From: Linepithema humile
Lineage: Eukaryota > Arthropoda > Insecta > Hymenoptera > Formicidae
DNA length: 64,000 bases
Assembly (NCBI RefSeq): GCF_040581485.1
Contig: NC_090132.1
Span: 16,870,146-16,934,145, forward strand
Reading direction: 5' to 3'
Positions 48,185 to 59,449 of the stretch are shown piece by piece; position 1 is the first letter of the stretch; every line of letters begins with the position of its first letter. The notes under the pieces are model-generated. The model searched no databases, was not told the DNA's origin, and was given only the letters and a program-made list of their open reading frames with translations. A program made the translations under genes and the position numbers.

Positions 48185-49276
48185 TTAAACTAAAGCAACA
48201 GCAACAATAGCGATAAAAAGTAAAACTATCACCACCCAATAAGCACATGTACGATCTTTGGAATGTATATTACGGACTTGTTGAGTTTTGTTGATCAAAG
48301 ATTCATCAGTTCTGTCCATATGATCAGCCAAATCATCAATTATTTCTATTGCAATGGAAAGATATTTATTTTCATAGAAAGACGTATCATACAAGATTTT
48401 TTTATTGCTTACCATTTTGGTGATTCACTTCACTGCTAATAGTTTGCCCAATTTCTTTTTGGCGAGCTATCACTTTACATAGTTCATCTAAACCTTTGTC
48501 TTGTTCTATAAAGGATCAAAACCATATGAATTACATAGAATATGGTCATAAAATTTTCTTCAAAAATAATCATTAATAATTTACCCTTTAATACACGTTC
48601 TTGATGACTCATAAGATCAGTAACAGACACTTGTACATCCAACGGTCTCTCGTCATCATCGTCAGCAGCCCAAGAAGTTGTACCACCATCGGCAAAAACT
48701 GATGAGCTTGCTCTTAATAGATTAGCACGCGATGATGCATAATCAGTTGTACGTGGATCATACAATTTTTGTAACTGAATATCCTTACTTTGCAACTGTT
48801 CCACTTGCCTTGTTCTTCGCTCAGCTTCTTCAAACGTTCTATCGTATGATTAACATTTTAAGGAGTTTATCATTTCACAATTCTTATTTCAAAGTAGTTT
48901 AAAGTGTGAAATTCTGAGAAAGAATCAATGTGTACGGATATAAAAGGATACATTGTTCTTGATTTAGAAGCTTCATCCACTTTGCTCTTTAATTGTTGGA
49001 CTTCTCTTGTATACTGCTTCATACGTAACCTTATATTGGCTGATAAGCTAGCATAAGTTTTCGATGTCTTTAGTTCTCCATCGCGCATAGTGAGTTGTTC
49101 CATAATTTCACGGAACAATTTCTCACATGCATCATATTCCATGAGCCTAATAACAATATTAATATTGTCAGTTTTAATTAGAATTTTAAAATGTGCATAA
49201 TTTGAAATTAAAATAATTATTTAAGTAATTTATAAATTTACCAAGGATCGATGCCTTCAATGTTGACGAGTGCCAT
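48185..49276 (-). CDS. Syx8: Syntaxin-8 (Qc-SNARE), complete, 245 aa, five exons
   Basis: Model: complement(join(48185..48345, 48413..48505, 48585..48838, 48952..49146, 49242..49276)), 738 nt, all phases matched. Start MALVNIEGIDPWLMEYDAC matches the DPW(F/L)..Y motif of syntaxin-8. The middle holds ERR..VEQLQSKD. The Qc-SNARE motif is at about residues 162-220 (EQDKGLDELCKVIARQKE then NEIIDDLADHMDRTDE), with the zero-layer glutamine at about Q191 before NEIIDDL. The tail anchor is the last 20 residues, CAYWVVIVLLFIAIVAVALV. Syntaxin-8 pairs with syntaxin-7, Vti1b and VAMP8 in late-endosome and lysosome fusion. Length agrees with the family (about 236 in mammals). The exon boundary at SRT|I(TFEEAERR) fits the family alignment. 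Confidence 0.95.
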
Positions 49277-49909
49277 TTTTGTGTCTGTTTATATAAATAT
49301 ATGTATTTTATCACACAAAGGAATATAATATCATAACAAATATTTTATACGTCATCACACGTTACAGAAAACATCTTCTTAATAACAGTTATCTGTTCAA
49401 GTAGCAGAAAAAATTTCTACACCATACAACATAGCAGTATTTCGTAAATAAAAAAACATTTCATAATATCAAAATAAACCAGAATTGTGCACACAATAAT
49501 CCAGATATTTAAGTAACCTCAAAATCGTGTATTGTCAAACGTCTTACAATATCATATGTTAACAGTCATGATGTATGAATGTCTAGATGTGACGCATTCA
49601 ATCTGGATAAAGTTTATTCAGGCGGATCTTCATTGTCGCAACATGAAACAAACACAAAATATAAACTAATCATTTTCAAAAATGTCAGTATGACATTTTC
49701 TGAGTTAGATACATGATTGATCGATATAATTATACAATGAATCGTTATTAACGCCTTTTACTTTCTGGTATTTTCTGATCAGACGTATCGTGTCTAGGTA
49801 TTTGTGCATCATGATTGTTGCTCAAAAGTTCTAAAACTGTATATTGTGTATTTTACTTTACAAGTCTTTTTTTTTATCTCTTTAATTGATTTTGACAGAT
49901 GTTATATTT

Positions 49910-51071
49910 TTAATTGACGTAAATTTTTGCCGCAGATATATGTAATCGCAGAGTTTGCGTTCCTTCAATTACTGGTGAATGTGAAACTTGCACTCTTCTG
50001 GGTATCCAGGTTCCAGGATGATTATACGGGACAGTCACCCTCTTATCATTCAAAAAGCAATAATTCAGTTTTTCCATAATTCGTTCGATAAGCGTTGGTA
50101 TTCTATCAGGACATCGATTTCTTCTTATTGTTAGGTATGACCATATGCTTTCTGACTTCGCCGTTCTTCCCGTGTGAGTTTGAATGTCCGATGTCTGCAC
50201 AGACGAGTGTACTATGAATGCAGGAATTGAAAGAAACTAAGAAAAATTAACAATAATGCAAATGGGAGGAAATTAATAAAATCATTATTGATTTCTATTT
50301 ATTATTTAATTTCTATTTTAATAATTATATAAATAACAAAAGTGAATGGAGACCCCCATTAAGCAAAAGATTAGCAATGTCGGTAGATTGATAGCATAAT
50401 TAATCATATTTGCTGTCAATCTGTCAATATTGCAAATATTTGATTACGTATTACTCACTTGAATTTGTCTTTTCATTTTTAGCTAGCCGCATGTTCGATC
50501 TTTCGCTAATTACATGTTGCATTTTATTTTTAGGCGGAGTTTTTGACATCTCGTTCTTTAATCCTTTCTTAATTATTTCCTGCGAATTCTTGGCTATGCG
50601 GCTTGTGATAACGTTCTTCGCCGGTGTTGTTGATGCTTTTGGATTTATTCCGGAAGTTGAGGCCAAAGAATTTTTTTCGTGTAGATTCGCGATATTATTA
50701 GAGCTTTTTATCAGATCTTTGAAGATATTCCTTCCCTTCCAGAGCGATGCGCTCGTCAAAGGTCTTCCCGCATTTTTTAAAGTCGCCGTCGAGGATCGAT
50801 TGCCGCTCGACAATTTGTTGCTAAGGTTCAACTGTGCGGCCGACCTTTGCACTCGCTCGTTTTTGGGAGACGATGTAAAATTCGAAATTACAGGGAACGT
50901 GAAAAGGGACGGGAAACGGATCGACGTAGACGAATCGCGGGATAGATCCTGGTGCCTGGCTTGTCTGGATGAATTACTCGTGACTCGTGGTACCAAATGC
51001 CGAAGTTCCGTCTGCAGTTTCTCGATCTCGTCGACGCGCACCAGGATATCGTCAATTTTTTCTTCGGCCAT
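49910..51071 (-). CDS. Uncharacterised protein, 304 aa, two exons
   Basis: Model: complement(join(49910..50211, 50459..51071)), 915 nt including stop. Exon 1 (204 codons plus one base) starts MAEEKIDDILVRVDEIEKLQ, a likely short coiled coil, then a basic, serine/asparagine-rich disordered stretch. The donor is TTCAA|GTGAGT. Exon 2 adds about 100 residues containing SIWSYLTIRRNRCPDRIP, RIMEKLNYCFLNDKRVT and TWIPRRVQVSHSP, more compact and probably folded. The acceptor CATTCATAG gives the only phase match for the open exon-2 frame. An overlapping frame on the other strand is 240 codons, but it has no intron-consistent continuation. No family was recognised. The gene is head-to-head with the + gene at 51402, about 290 bp apart. 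Confidence 0.7.
50371..50443. mobile_element. Short MITE-like inverted-repeat element in an intron
   Basis: The left arm AGCAATGTCGGTAGATTGAT, ending AGCA, is imperfectly inverse to the right arm GCTGTCAATCTGTCAATATT, ending GCA. The sequence is related to the arms of the element at 57057-57222. It lies in the intron of the gene at 49910-51071, close to the donor. No coding capacity is present. Confidence 0.55.
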
Positions 51072-51362
51072 TTCGGAGCTTCGATGGTACGAACGTAATT
51101 ACATCTTAAATGTTATTTTTGTTGAATGTTAATTTTTCTGAAAATTTAGTTGATTGAGTGAACGATCTTCGACGTGAAGATCATTCATGTTTTGACATTA
51201 AGCGATGTGACGTTATTCACAAGATGAGGCGCGTTTTTTATTAGTACTGTTTTTATATTAATAGTTAGAAAGTATGATAAACGAAAATGAATTTTATTTT
51301 CTATTGTATTAAAAATTAACTATCACACTAACGTTGCTTATTTATTTTTTTTAATATTGCAG
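51072..51362. promoter_or_regulatory. Bidirectional promoter region between two divergent unknown genes
   Basis: Only about 290 bp separate the minus-strand ATG at 51071 from the first probable exon of the plus-strand gene. A T-rich tract ending in GCAG at 51355-51362 is a good acceptor, so a 5' non-coding exon probably lies inside this space. No TATA or other core element was pinpointed with confidence. Confidence 0.5.
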
Positions 51363-51401
51363 CAGTAAGCAACAGTGTGTAAGAAAGCAGCTGGATGTAA
51401 T

Positions 51402-53130
51402 ATGGATATGTATGCTAATAATAACAGACAGGCTTCCAACACGTATCATTATTCACCTGAGAACGCAGAGATTAACATCGATAGTATTGCTGTCGCTGTA
51501 GCTAAACTGAATTACAAGATTTTGCAATTACGAAAAGAAATTGTCGCATTTAAAAACGAAAACAAATCACATTTAATTGCAACGCAAAATACATCAAGGT
51601 AATTAATGAAATAAGAAATATCCTCATGTCAATTTATTTTATGTGAATATTAAGTAAATTATACAATTCATTGTAAGTATACTAAACATGAATTTAGATT
51701 AGATTTGATCTCAATTTCAAACTTGTCAAAGAATCAGGTAAGTTCATAAAATATCATTCATTGACTTTATTGCTGAAATATCCGCTTTTTGTTTTACTTT
51801 GTAGAACTTATATTTAAAGTAATCAAATCAATCTTGGGTGGATTGATCCACACGTATGTTTTCGATTATCTCACGCATGGAAAACACATTTTCATTATTT
51901 AGATCGACACCGTCAGGATTTAATGATTCGACGAAAAACGAAGAGAGGCGCACGGATGCACGGTATGAACTGCAAAGAAATTTTAAGGGGAACGATTCGC
52001 CAGGCGGCACTGATTTATCCGCTCGTTTATCATTCGCGAAACGTGTGCGGGAAGTAAAAGCGGCGAGCGAGGCGGCCGTATTTAAAGAGGATTACCCGCG
52101 TGACGATAAATCAATCGAAGATGATGAACGGCCAAATAGATCGCGCGTGTTTGAATTGTCGGGAACGTACCAAAAGTCCATTTCGGATGTTGAAAAATTT
52201 GGGAAAGAAGTCGACAAAAGATCAGATAGAGATGTAAGAAACCTTGAAGATGTAAAAACTTCATGTTTCGTCGATGAAAAATTAAGGAAGCCTAACAAAT
52301 ATCAAAACAAAGTTGTCAGTAATATACATCGCAATTCCAGTCCCAGGAATGCTAGTACAAAAATTAAAAAGAAAAGAATTTCAAGAGGCGTACAATATGA
52401 CATTCCAATTGTGCGTCAAACCCGATTGTGTGTCAGCCAATTTTTTCTGAATTGTTTTAGATTAAAATCAAACGTGAAAAAATGTAATTTGATGCAAAAA
52501 ATAGAGAAGGAAGAAAGTTCAGATGACAAGGAAAAGTTTGACGTTGGATTACAAAACGATATGAACGAATCACTAGGTACGATAAGATTTAATCACAAAT
52601 CTCAAGATATAGAAATGGAAGATTTGATGAATAATATAGATATAAAAAAAGAAAAATTTGAGAATGATGAGGACAAAATTACTAATACAAATGATAATGA
52701 AAAACAGAAAGAGAATGACAACTTAAAAAATTGCAAGGTAAAAATAAATTTTCTTGAAAAGTTGAGTAAAGTCTTAAATCGTAATAATAATCTAAAAGAG
52801 CAACAAGATGAATTGCAAGACGATTTCAATATTGTTGACGATTCTCAAAATAATAAAAAGGAAATTGATAAACCTCGTTTCGAAAACAAAAGGATGAACG
52901 ATGATCGTAGACGCGAAGAGTTGCGAAGCAGATGGGATGTAAAAATTTTTGATCGTAAAAAAGGTTCGAATAATGCATGTAAAACCGCAACTATGAATTC
53001 TGACAAAGAAAGTGACGTAAATAAGGTGAAGAAGAGATTAGATTTATGTATCGTCGAGCTAAACGATATAATCAATGACGCTTGTGTGATATTTGGCAGC
53101 GGGAAAAATTCAACGATAATAAGCGACTGA
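51402..53130 (+). CDS. Uncharacterised charged protein, about 474 aa (two-exon model)
   Basis: Preferred model: join(51402..51598, 51903..53130), 1425 nt, 474 residues. Exon 1 (MDMYANNNRQASNTYHYSPE to ATQNTS) contains a short coiled-coil-like LNYKILQLRKEIVAFKNEN. Donor CAAG|GTAATT; acceptor TTTCATTATTTAG; the phase-2 junction makes arginine. Exon 2 is a 410-codon frame rich in lysine, glutamate, aspartate and asparagine, with one ordered-looking block (RQTRLCVSQFFLNCFRLKSN) and a C-terminus LCIVELNDIINDACVIFGSG. Alternative: translation starts at the ATG at 51856 in the same frame (424 aa). No family was recognised; mostly disordered composition suggests a fast-evolving lineage-specific protein. 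Confidence 0.7.
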
Positions 53131-53204
53131 ATGTACTGAATCAATAAACACGTCGCGTCGTTTGGTCGGTTAGTGGATCTGTATACTGTGATATTTCTGT
53201 GAAC

Positions 53205-55350
53205 ATGTCTGTATTATTTCGAGAAAGCTACGGGAATGAGAAAGAGACGGTTTATATAAAATCAGAAGGTAAAATATTTCAAGTATCTTTTAATTAATAA
53301 AATTGTCTTCTTATATTAACTAGCCACATGTTAACCCGCATGACACCTGTTGGTTAGATGGGTCTATCATAAACGAGGTGAAATCTGACTCGACCGAGTC
53401 GCAGGCCATTTGTTCTCGGATCGTATCCGTCATCAAAGAGATATTCCTGCCGCAAGGATATCCGGATAGCGTGCATCCTGATTACACAGCATATCAGATA
53501 TGGGACACCGTACAGGTTAGTTTAAATGACCTACAATAGCAAATTACATGATAGATTCAGTTAGGTCTTTAATAATAGAGATAATTATTTCATAAATAAA
53601 TTTATCAAGTTTTTCTGTCTTCTATTGTTCTGTGGAAAATACTTTATGAAAATTAAATTAATATTTCACAGGCCTCTGCGAGTACTATAATGGGCACGCT
53701 TACAACTCATTCTATAATGAAAGGAATAGGAGTTGGAGAGTCGAGTGCTACACCCTTGGCAGCAGCAATAACATGGATTCTGAAAAATGGTACTGGAATG
53801 GTCGGAAGTATAATGTTCGCATGGTGGAACGGGTAAAGAATAGACAAGAACTTATAGCTGTTTTTAATGAAGAATATCTATTATATAGTTATATCATTTG
53901 TCACTAATATCTGTCACTGTCCTTTTTTTCTGTTACAGAACCCAACTAGATGGACAGTGCAAAAAGTGGAGACTATTTGCTGATATTTTGAATGACATGG
54001 CAATGGGGATAGAATTACTCGTTTCATATTTCTCGTCATATTCTGTTGTAATTCTCTGTATTTCAACCATCATGAAATCCATTGTCGGTGTTGCTGGTGG
54101 AGCTACGAGAGCTGCATTGACTCAGCATCAGGTAAATGACTATTGTTTTATCATAATTCTTATTTGAGTTTATAATTTTATGTTAAAGTTATTAGCATAA
54201 GAATTGTGAAATCATAATTTTCTTATTATAGGCAATACGGAATAATCTGGCAGATGTTTCAGCAAAGGACGGGAGTCAAGAAACATGTGTAAATCTAATT
54301 GCATCATTCCTTGGAATCTTTATATTGTCTTTATTCCACGATGGACAGTAAGTATTTAGTATATTCAATGTTTCTTTGTTTTATTATGAATGCTATTAAT
54401 AATGATGATATACATATAGATACTTAATAGAATTGTATCTCTTCCTGGTGGCAGTCCATCTATATGCGAATTATTCGGCAGTTAAAGCGTTGTGTTTAGA
54501 TACACTCAATGAAGATCGTCTGGCCTTAATCATTAAGAATTACGTGACGAACGAGCAAATTTCTGAGCCGCAAACAGTCAACGGAGAAGAATCGATATTT
54601 CTACTTGGAAATCCTAGTAAGACATTATTATAATTGTCTACTTTCGCTGTATAAAAATTGTCATAAATTGTGCATATTATTTTCAGCCAAAAGTGTATGC
54701 GGTTTTGACATCAAAATTGGTGTTTCATTTGCAAGCGTCTTAAAAAGAAATGTAATGTCATCTATGGAAATGGAATTTTTGTTAAAGTTCTTTGAAGATA
54801 GAAAATATATAATAACGATAGACAATATAACAAGAAACATATTTATAATTCTTAAAAAGGATGCACAACCTACTGACGTATTAGAAGCGTATTTTTCTGC
54901 TTCCATGTGTGGCCTTTATATTTGTATGGCGAGAATGATTCCAGTTGTAAGTAATGAAAGATGTTTTATGTCTCCCATCGTTAATGCACAATTATGATTA
55001 AATTTTTATTTTTTTTAGGATTTACTGCTAACATCTGAAACATCGGAACTATCTTATCAATTGTTAAATATATATATTCTTCATAAAAAATTTGCAAATT
55101 CCAATAGCAATATACAATTATCAATAGCTATTCAAAGCGTTTGCGCTACAGATTTAATTGTCTCTAATGAATACAAAGCATTTGTTAACAGCTTGGAAAT
55201 GAATGGTATATAATTGAGTTATTTGCTATTAAAAAGGATATTTGCTTAATTAGATTAAATACAAATATATAACTGTTTATAATTTTAGGATGGAAAACAG
55301 AAACAAATCTATTGTCAGTTGGCGCATGGAGATTTTCAATGGGAAACTAA
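53205..55350 (+). CDS. RUSF1: RUS1 family protein (C16orf58 homologue), complete, 465 aa, nine exons
   Basis: Model: join(53205..53268, 53358..53515, 53672..53832, 53939..54131, 54232..54347, 54420..54616, 54687..54946, 55019..55205, 55289..55350), 1398 nt, all phases matched. DUF647/RUS1 signatures are in order: IFLPQGYPDSVHPDY and YQIWDTVQ (about 50-74), GIGVGESSATPLAAAITW, GMVGSIMFAWWNGTQLD, WRLFADILNDMAM, SIVGVAGGATRAALTQHQA, NLADVSAKDGSQETCVNL, then HLYANYSAVKALCLDTLNE and the C-terminal GWKTETN. The family is known from plant ROOT UV-B SENSITIVE; the animal member has several hydrophobic segments and unknown molecular function. The first coding exon is short; its junction uses the acceptor GTTGGTTAG rather than the earlier ACTAG, which would give a stop. 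An AATAAA follows about 55 bp after the stop. Confidence 0.93.
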
Positions 55351-55599
55351 TGGATAATGAATTGATGATAACAGAAATGATGAACTGCTCGAAAATTTAT
55401 ACTGATCATTTTAATAAATATTATTCATTAAAATAATATTTCTTCTAATTAGAATCATATTTAATTAGAATCATATAATAATAATAATGACATGACAATA
55501 AGAATAGTCACTTGAAGAAGTAGATAAGGAAATGATTTTATTTCCAACAATTTATAAAAATATAATATGCTTTTATACTGTACAAAATGGTATAGCTGA

Positions 55600-56568
55600 C
55601 TAAGACTCTTGCTCTGATCTAGGTCCAGTCTGTGATAAATGTTTCACTATATCTACCCAATTCCAACCTCGTGGTCTTTCGCCTTTACCATCTGCTTTGT
55701 TCCACTGCCTACGTTTCTGTGCTTTGCTCAAATGTTCCTTCTTCGGTTTCTTTATCGTCTCTTCAACCTTAAAAATATTGTTTATATCAGTTTGCTTATA
55801 ATTTTTGATAATAGTAAATTTAATATTTTGTGTGATATACCTGTTGATTTTCATCTGTGATCTTCAGTCTACTAGCATGAGAATTTATATCGACAACTGA
55901 ATCTGGTTGCATAGACACTAAGTCTGTGTAATATTCTCGGACAGACTGAAATAAGGTATACGTCATAGCGCTACCTAACCATTGCTCAGCCTCTGCTTCT
56001 ATGTGACTCATCACCTTGTCTTTTACTTCTTGTACACTGTATATTCCAATTATTCATCTTTAATCAAAGTAATTGAATGTAAGAATAGTCGAGTGGCTGG
56101 TTGGCTGCACTTACATATGTTTATTGTAAAATGTGTTCATATTGATGATCGGTTTTTCCGTAGGATATGTTTCACCCCATGAAATTTCCAATAGAAATGA
56201 TTTCATACTGTTGTCTTCTCCATACTAAAAAATCATATTATTTTATGATTAGTATATTCAATCTTTGATTGAAGAGGAACAAAGTGAAATTTTAGAATGC
56301 TGAAAAATTAGAAAATACAGCTACAAAAAAAAAAGAGTTCTTTACATTCATTCCAAAGAAGTAATCGTTTTAATAAATCACGACAATGTGAGATTATTTC
56401 TAAGGATATAAAAATATTTATGAGAAAATTATTTCAGCAAGGAAGCAAATGTGGTCCTTGCACCTTGTACTGAAATGTCGTGGGTGTCAGCTGTTTAAAA
56501 GCCGGATCGCCATCGTATATTGAGAATAATACTTCTCTTTCCTCCTCCTGCAGTTCGGCATCACTCAT
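55600..56568 (-). CDS. RWDD4: RWD domain-containing protein 4, complete, 192 aa, four exons
   Basis: Model: complement(join(55600..55767, 55841..56036, 56115..56224, 56464..56568)), 579 nt, phases matched. Start MSDAELQEEEREVLFSIYDG is the classic RWD entry (E...L.SIY.GD). It is followed by FQYK, FLLEISWGETYPTEKPIIN with the YPxxxP motif (about 52-65), GSAMTYTLFQSVREY (about 100-115), and the RWDD4 tail KEHLSKAQKRRQWNK and RPRGWNWVDIVKHLSQTG. The last segment is diagnostic for RWDD4 rather than other RWD proteins. Length matches the human protein (about 188). RWD folds mediate protein interactions in ubiquitin and sumoylation pathways; RWDD4 function is unknown. It is convergent with RUSF1, stop codons only 250 bp apart. 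Confidence 0.94.
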
Positions 56569-56727
56569 CTCCTTTCGTTAGACTAGATTTTGAATAATTA
56601 TATTACGTACGAGTACTACTGCGCGATCATATGTGAATTTTTTTAGGTTAAAAGTTGTTATAAATATTTTTTGTAAAGTACAACAGATGGCGCGATCGTT
56701 TATATAGTTCCGTGCTTTTTCCTTCAG

Positions 56728-56841
56728 ATGACGCAGCTTATACGATTATTTAGCAAGATGGCTGTTACGTTGTTTCTGTGCGCCAGAACTCTGCTATTAT
56801 TGAATCTGACAAAACCTTGTACCAATCCGGCTTTCTATTAA
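56728..56841 (+). CDS. Micro-ORF of 37 codons upstream of RWDD4, opposite strand
   Basis: The ATG opens MTQLIRLFSKMAVTLFLCAR, then a leucine-rich segment and NPAFY with TAA. Composition (basic, then hydrophobic) resembles a mitochondrial or signal-type leader. A donor TTGCAG|GTAATT lies just after the stop, so this may be a small uORF in the first exon of a transcript going right, divergent from RWDD4. It is short and could be chance. Confidence 0.2.
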   Translation: MTQLIRLFSKMAVTLFLCARTLLLLNLTKPCTNPAFY

Positions 56842-59008
56842 CAAAGTTTGCAGGTAATTTGCAATCCGCTCTTGACAGGTTTGACTACTTGGTGGTAAAG
56901 ATGCAATCATGTAATAATGATGAATAGCGTTTGGGCGGTTTCATAATTTATAGTAGCGCTACTTGTTGATTATTTTCATTTAATTAGGGATATTTAATTA
57001 ATTTGCGATAAAACAATAAACTTTAAATTATAAAAATAATTCAACAAGCAAAATATATTAGCAATGTTGGCAAATTGACAACAAATTTAATCAAATTTGA
57101 AGTCGTCACTTATTTACTTTTTTAAATTTATTATAACAGAAATTGATTATTCAGAAAGTGCTGCAACAAATCCTACAGTCAAATTTGATCATATTTACTG
57201 TCAATCTATCAATATTGTTAACATTTGACTGGGAATATATAACATTTTAAAACTGTTAGGACATTTATTTGCTTTAAAAATGTGATAGTATTTGTAAATG
57301 CAAAATGATATGTAAAACAGCGATGCATGAAAATATACAATGACATAAATAAACATAATATTTTTTAACATTTTTAACATAAAGTAAGATATGATTTGTT
57401 AAACAATTTTTGAATAATAATCAGTTTTTAGTATAATTAAATACAAAATAAAATAAATAAATGACTCATTATAATATGTATGCAATCTTAGATAAAGAAA
57501 TGCTTGAAAGAAGGACAATAAAAATAGGTTGTCTTTGGTTACAGAAATCTCGTTCACAAACAATCAATTGATGGATGGCGCGGCGCGACATAAACTACTA
57601 TTAAAAGGTAAATTATTTTCCTTGAAATTTGATCACGCGGCTTAAGTGAAAAGAACCGTCGAAGTCGTTCTTGAAGTTACCATTAAAGCGCAGATGTACG
57701 ATCGCTTTTCGCGTTTCCGATGTCCAGTTATGGTCCGGCATCGGTGAATGTGTCGGGTGCATCGGGCAAATAGCCGACCTCTCTCCGTTTGGCCATACGC
57801 CATCGCGGTAAATACTGCCATATCATAACGCGAGTCGGAGAAATGAAGCGAAAAGCGGATAGTGCGGGAAACGGGACCAATGAGAGAGGCGGCGGAAAAT
57901 GGGAAATGCATAATGCCGCGGATTAATGCGAGTTTCCGTTCGATGAGCCCGTCTCGCGTTTCAAATCCTCCGCCATCTCTTCTCCCCTTTTCACCGTTTT
58001 GTAGACGTGAATATTGTAGACGGCGATATCAGGCTAATCGCGTAAGAAGTATCTTTTAACACAATGTACTCGACGAGAAAATATTTTGCTACACCGAAAA
58101 TCATAATGACATCATAATGACACCATTCAGAATATGATAATAATATCTAAAAAAAATATCTTTAGCATGGACGCAAATTTTATGTAATACACTTTTTTTT
58201 ACACATTACTCTTTTACAAATGCAATTTGTTTAAAACTTTCTTGTTTGTCTTCCATTTCCGTTATGTCGTTCAAAATAAACGACTCACAAAGTTTATAGA
58301 TAGCACGTAAATTAAACTGTAAATGCACGAGAAGTCCGGAGAGTGGATCGTGTTTCGTGATACGCGGGAGCTCCGGACATGAATATTATTAATAAATAAA
58401 TATTGTGTGATTGTCAGATTAGACCTCTAGATTTTATAATTCATCGTTTCACATTGTGCATAAATATACACATACATATATCATGATAAAAGCATATGAA
58501 TTGAATATAAGTATCTGCGAAACACGAAAAAAAGCATAGACGATTTTTTTTTTTAGTTCATATCGCTACGTCAATTTTTCGCCAAGTTACAGTATTTCGA
58601 AGATCTGACGCGCGTATATTATTTATGAATAAACTCAGCGCACGTGTGTGCGTGCGTACATGTGACGCGCATACTATTATGTAATCATTACACTATCATG
58701 AGCTATTTTAACATCGCTACATGTGCTTCGAGTACGAACGCCACATAGCACGGTAGCTATAAGGATCATTCGTCGGCCAGTTTGATCCTAGTTCGGGATC
58801 ATTCAGGATTAAAATCAAGTGTCAGATCAATATCCTCGCATAGAAAAATCGCAGCAAATTGAAACAAGTTTTATTTGAAGCTGTTTTAGCATCTCTGATA
58901 AGCTCAGAATTATTTGTCTAGGGTGATTAACTCGCGAAGTATCATCAATTAAGTAGAATATTAAAATTAAGCTTTTCGAAAGAGCAATCGCTATCAGCCC
59001 GTTGATGA
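56842..59008. other. Intergenic region, no recognised gene; contains the 57.1 kb inverted-repeat element
   Basis: A CpG-rich patch at 57.6-58.0 kb carries overlapping frames on both strands but nothing recognisable. The rest is AT-rich. Confidence 0.5.
57057..57222. mobile_element. MITE-like element with 44-bp imperfect terminal inverted repeats
   Basis: Left arm 57057-57100 and right arm 57179-57222 are inverse copies of each other at about three quarters of positions, meeting perfectly over a TCAAATTTGA-type inner end. The interior (about 78 bp) has no coding frame. The outer arms share sequence with the element at 50371-50443, so they probably belong to one family. Target-site duplication was not convincingly identified. 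Confidence 0.65.
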
Positions 59009-59449
59009 ATCCAACGAATATTTTTCCGTAATAATTTTATACATCTCTACGGCACGTATTTTCTAGATGGTAAATATAGAGATTTCTTTTGTACGGAAGA
59101 GATTAAAAAATTGTTGAATGAGAGTATAAAAAAGTTCGGCAAATATAATCTCTTAATATTTGAAACAATTTTAGTTAAACTGGGTGGGTGTTTCAATATA
59201 TTTATTAGTATTATATTGAATATAATAATTATTGGATTAATTACGTATATGAGTAATTTTATGACTTTGTTGTTGTCATCGATATTTGCGAAATCTCCTC
59301 CTGCTTTTCTAAAATTACGCGTCACTTTACAAGATTATTATCGTGATGAAGCTGATTGCAAAAATTTAATTGTTATTTACTTCAATGATATATGTTTCAA
59401 TACAAACATGATTCTTATCTCAGTACTTTGCTTAAACAAAACAGTTTAA
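59009..59449 (+). pseudogene. 146-codon open frame without a start codon, hydrophobic; possible membrane-protein exon or relic
   Basis: From just after a TGA at 59006-59008 the frame stays open to TAA at 59447-59449, unusually long for DNA this AT-rich. The translation includes FLDGKYRDFFCTEEIKKLL, a hydrophobic stretch FNIFISIILNIIIIGLITYM, and YYRDEADCKNLIVIYFND. It looks like part of a polytopic membrane protein, and a chemoreceptor fragment is conceivable but not shown. The first in-frame ATG lies only at 59249. No convincing flanking splice partners were found. Confidence 0.3.

Noticed and set aside
53338..53358. Earlier acceptor ACTAG for RUSF1 exon 2
   Set aside because: Joining there from the phase-1 donor gives an immediate stop. 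The later GTTGGTTAG acceptor gives a full open frame.
57642..57911. 89-codon minus-strand frame in a CpG-rich patch
   Set aside because: No start context, domain or splice support; overlapping frames on the other strand point to composition.
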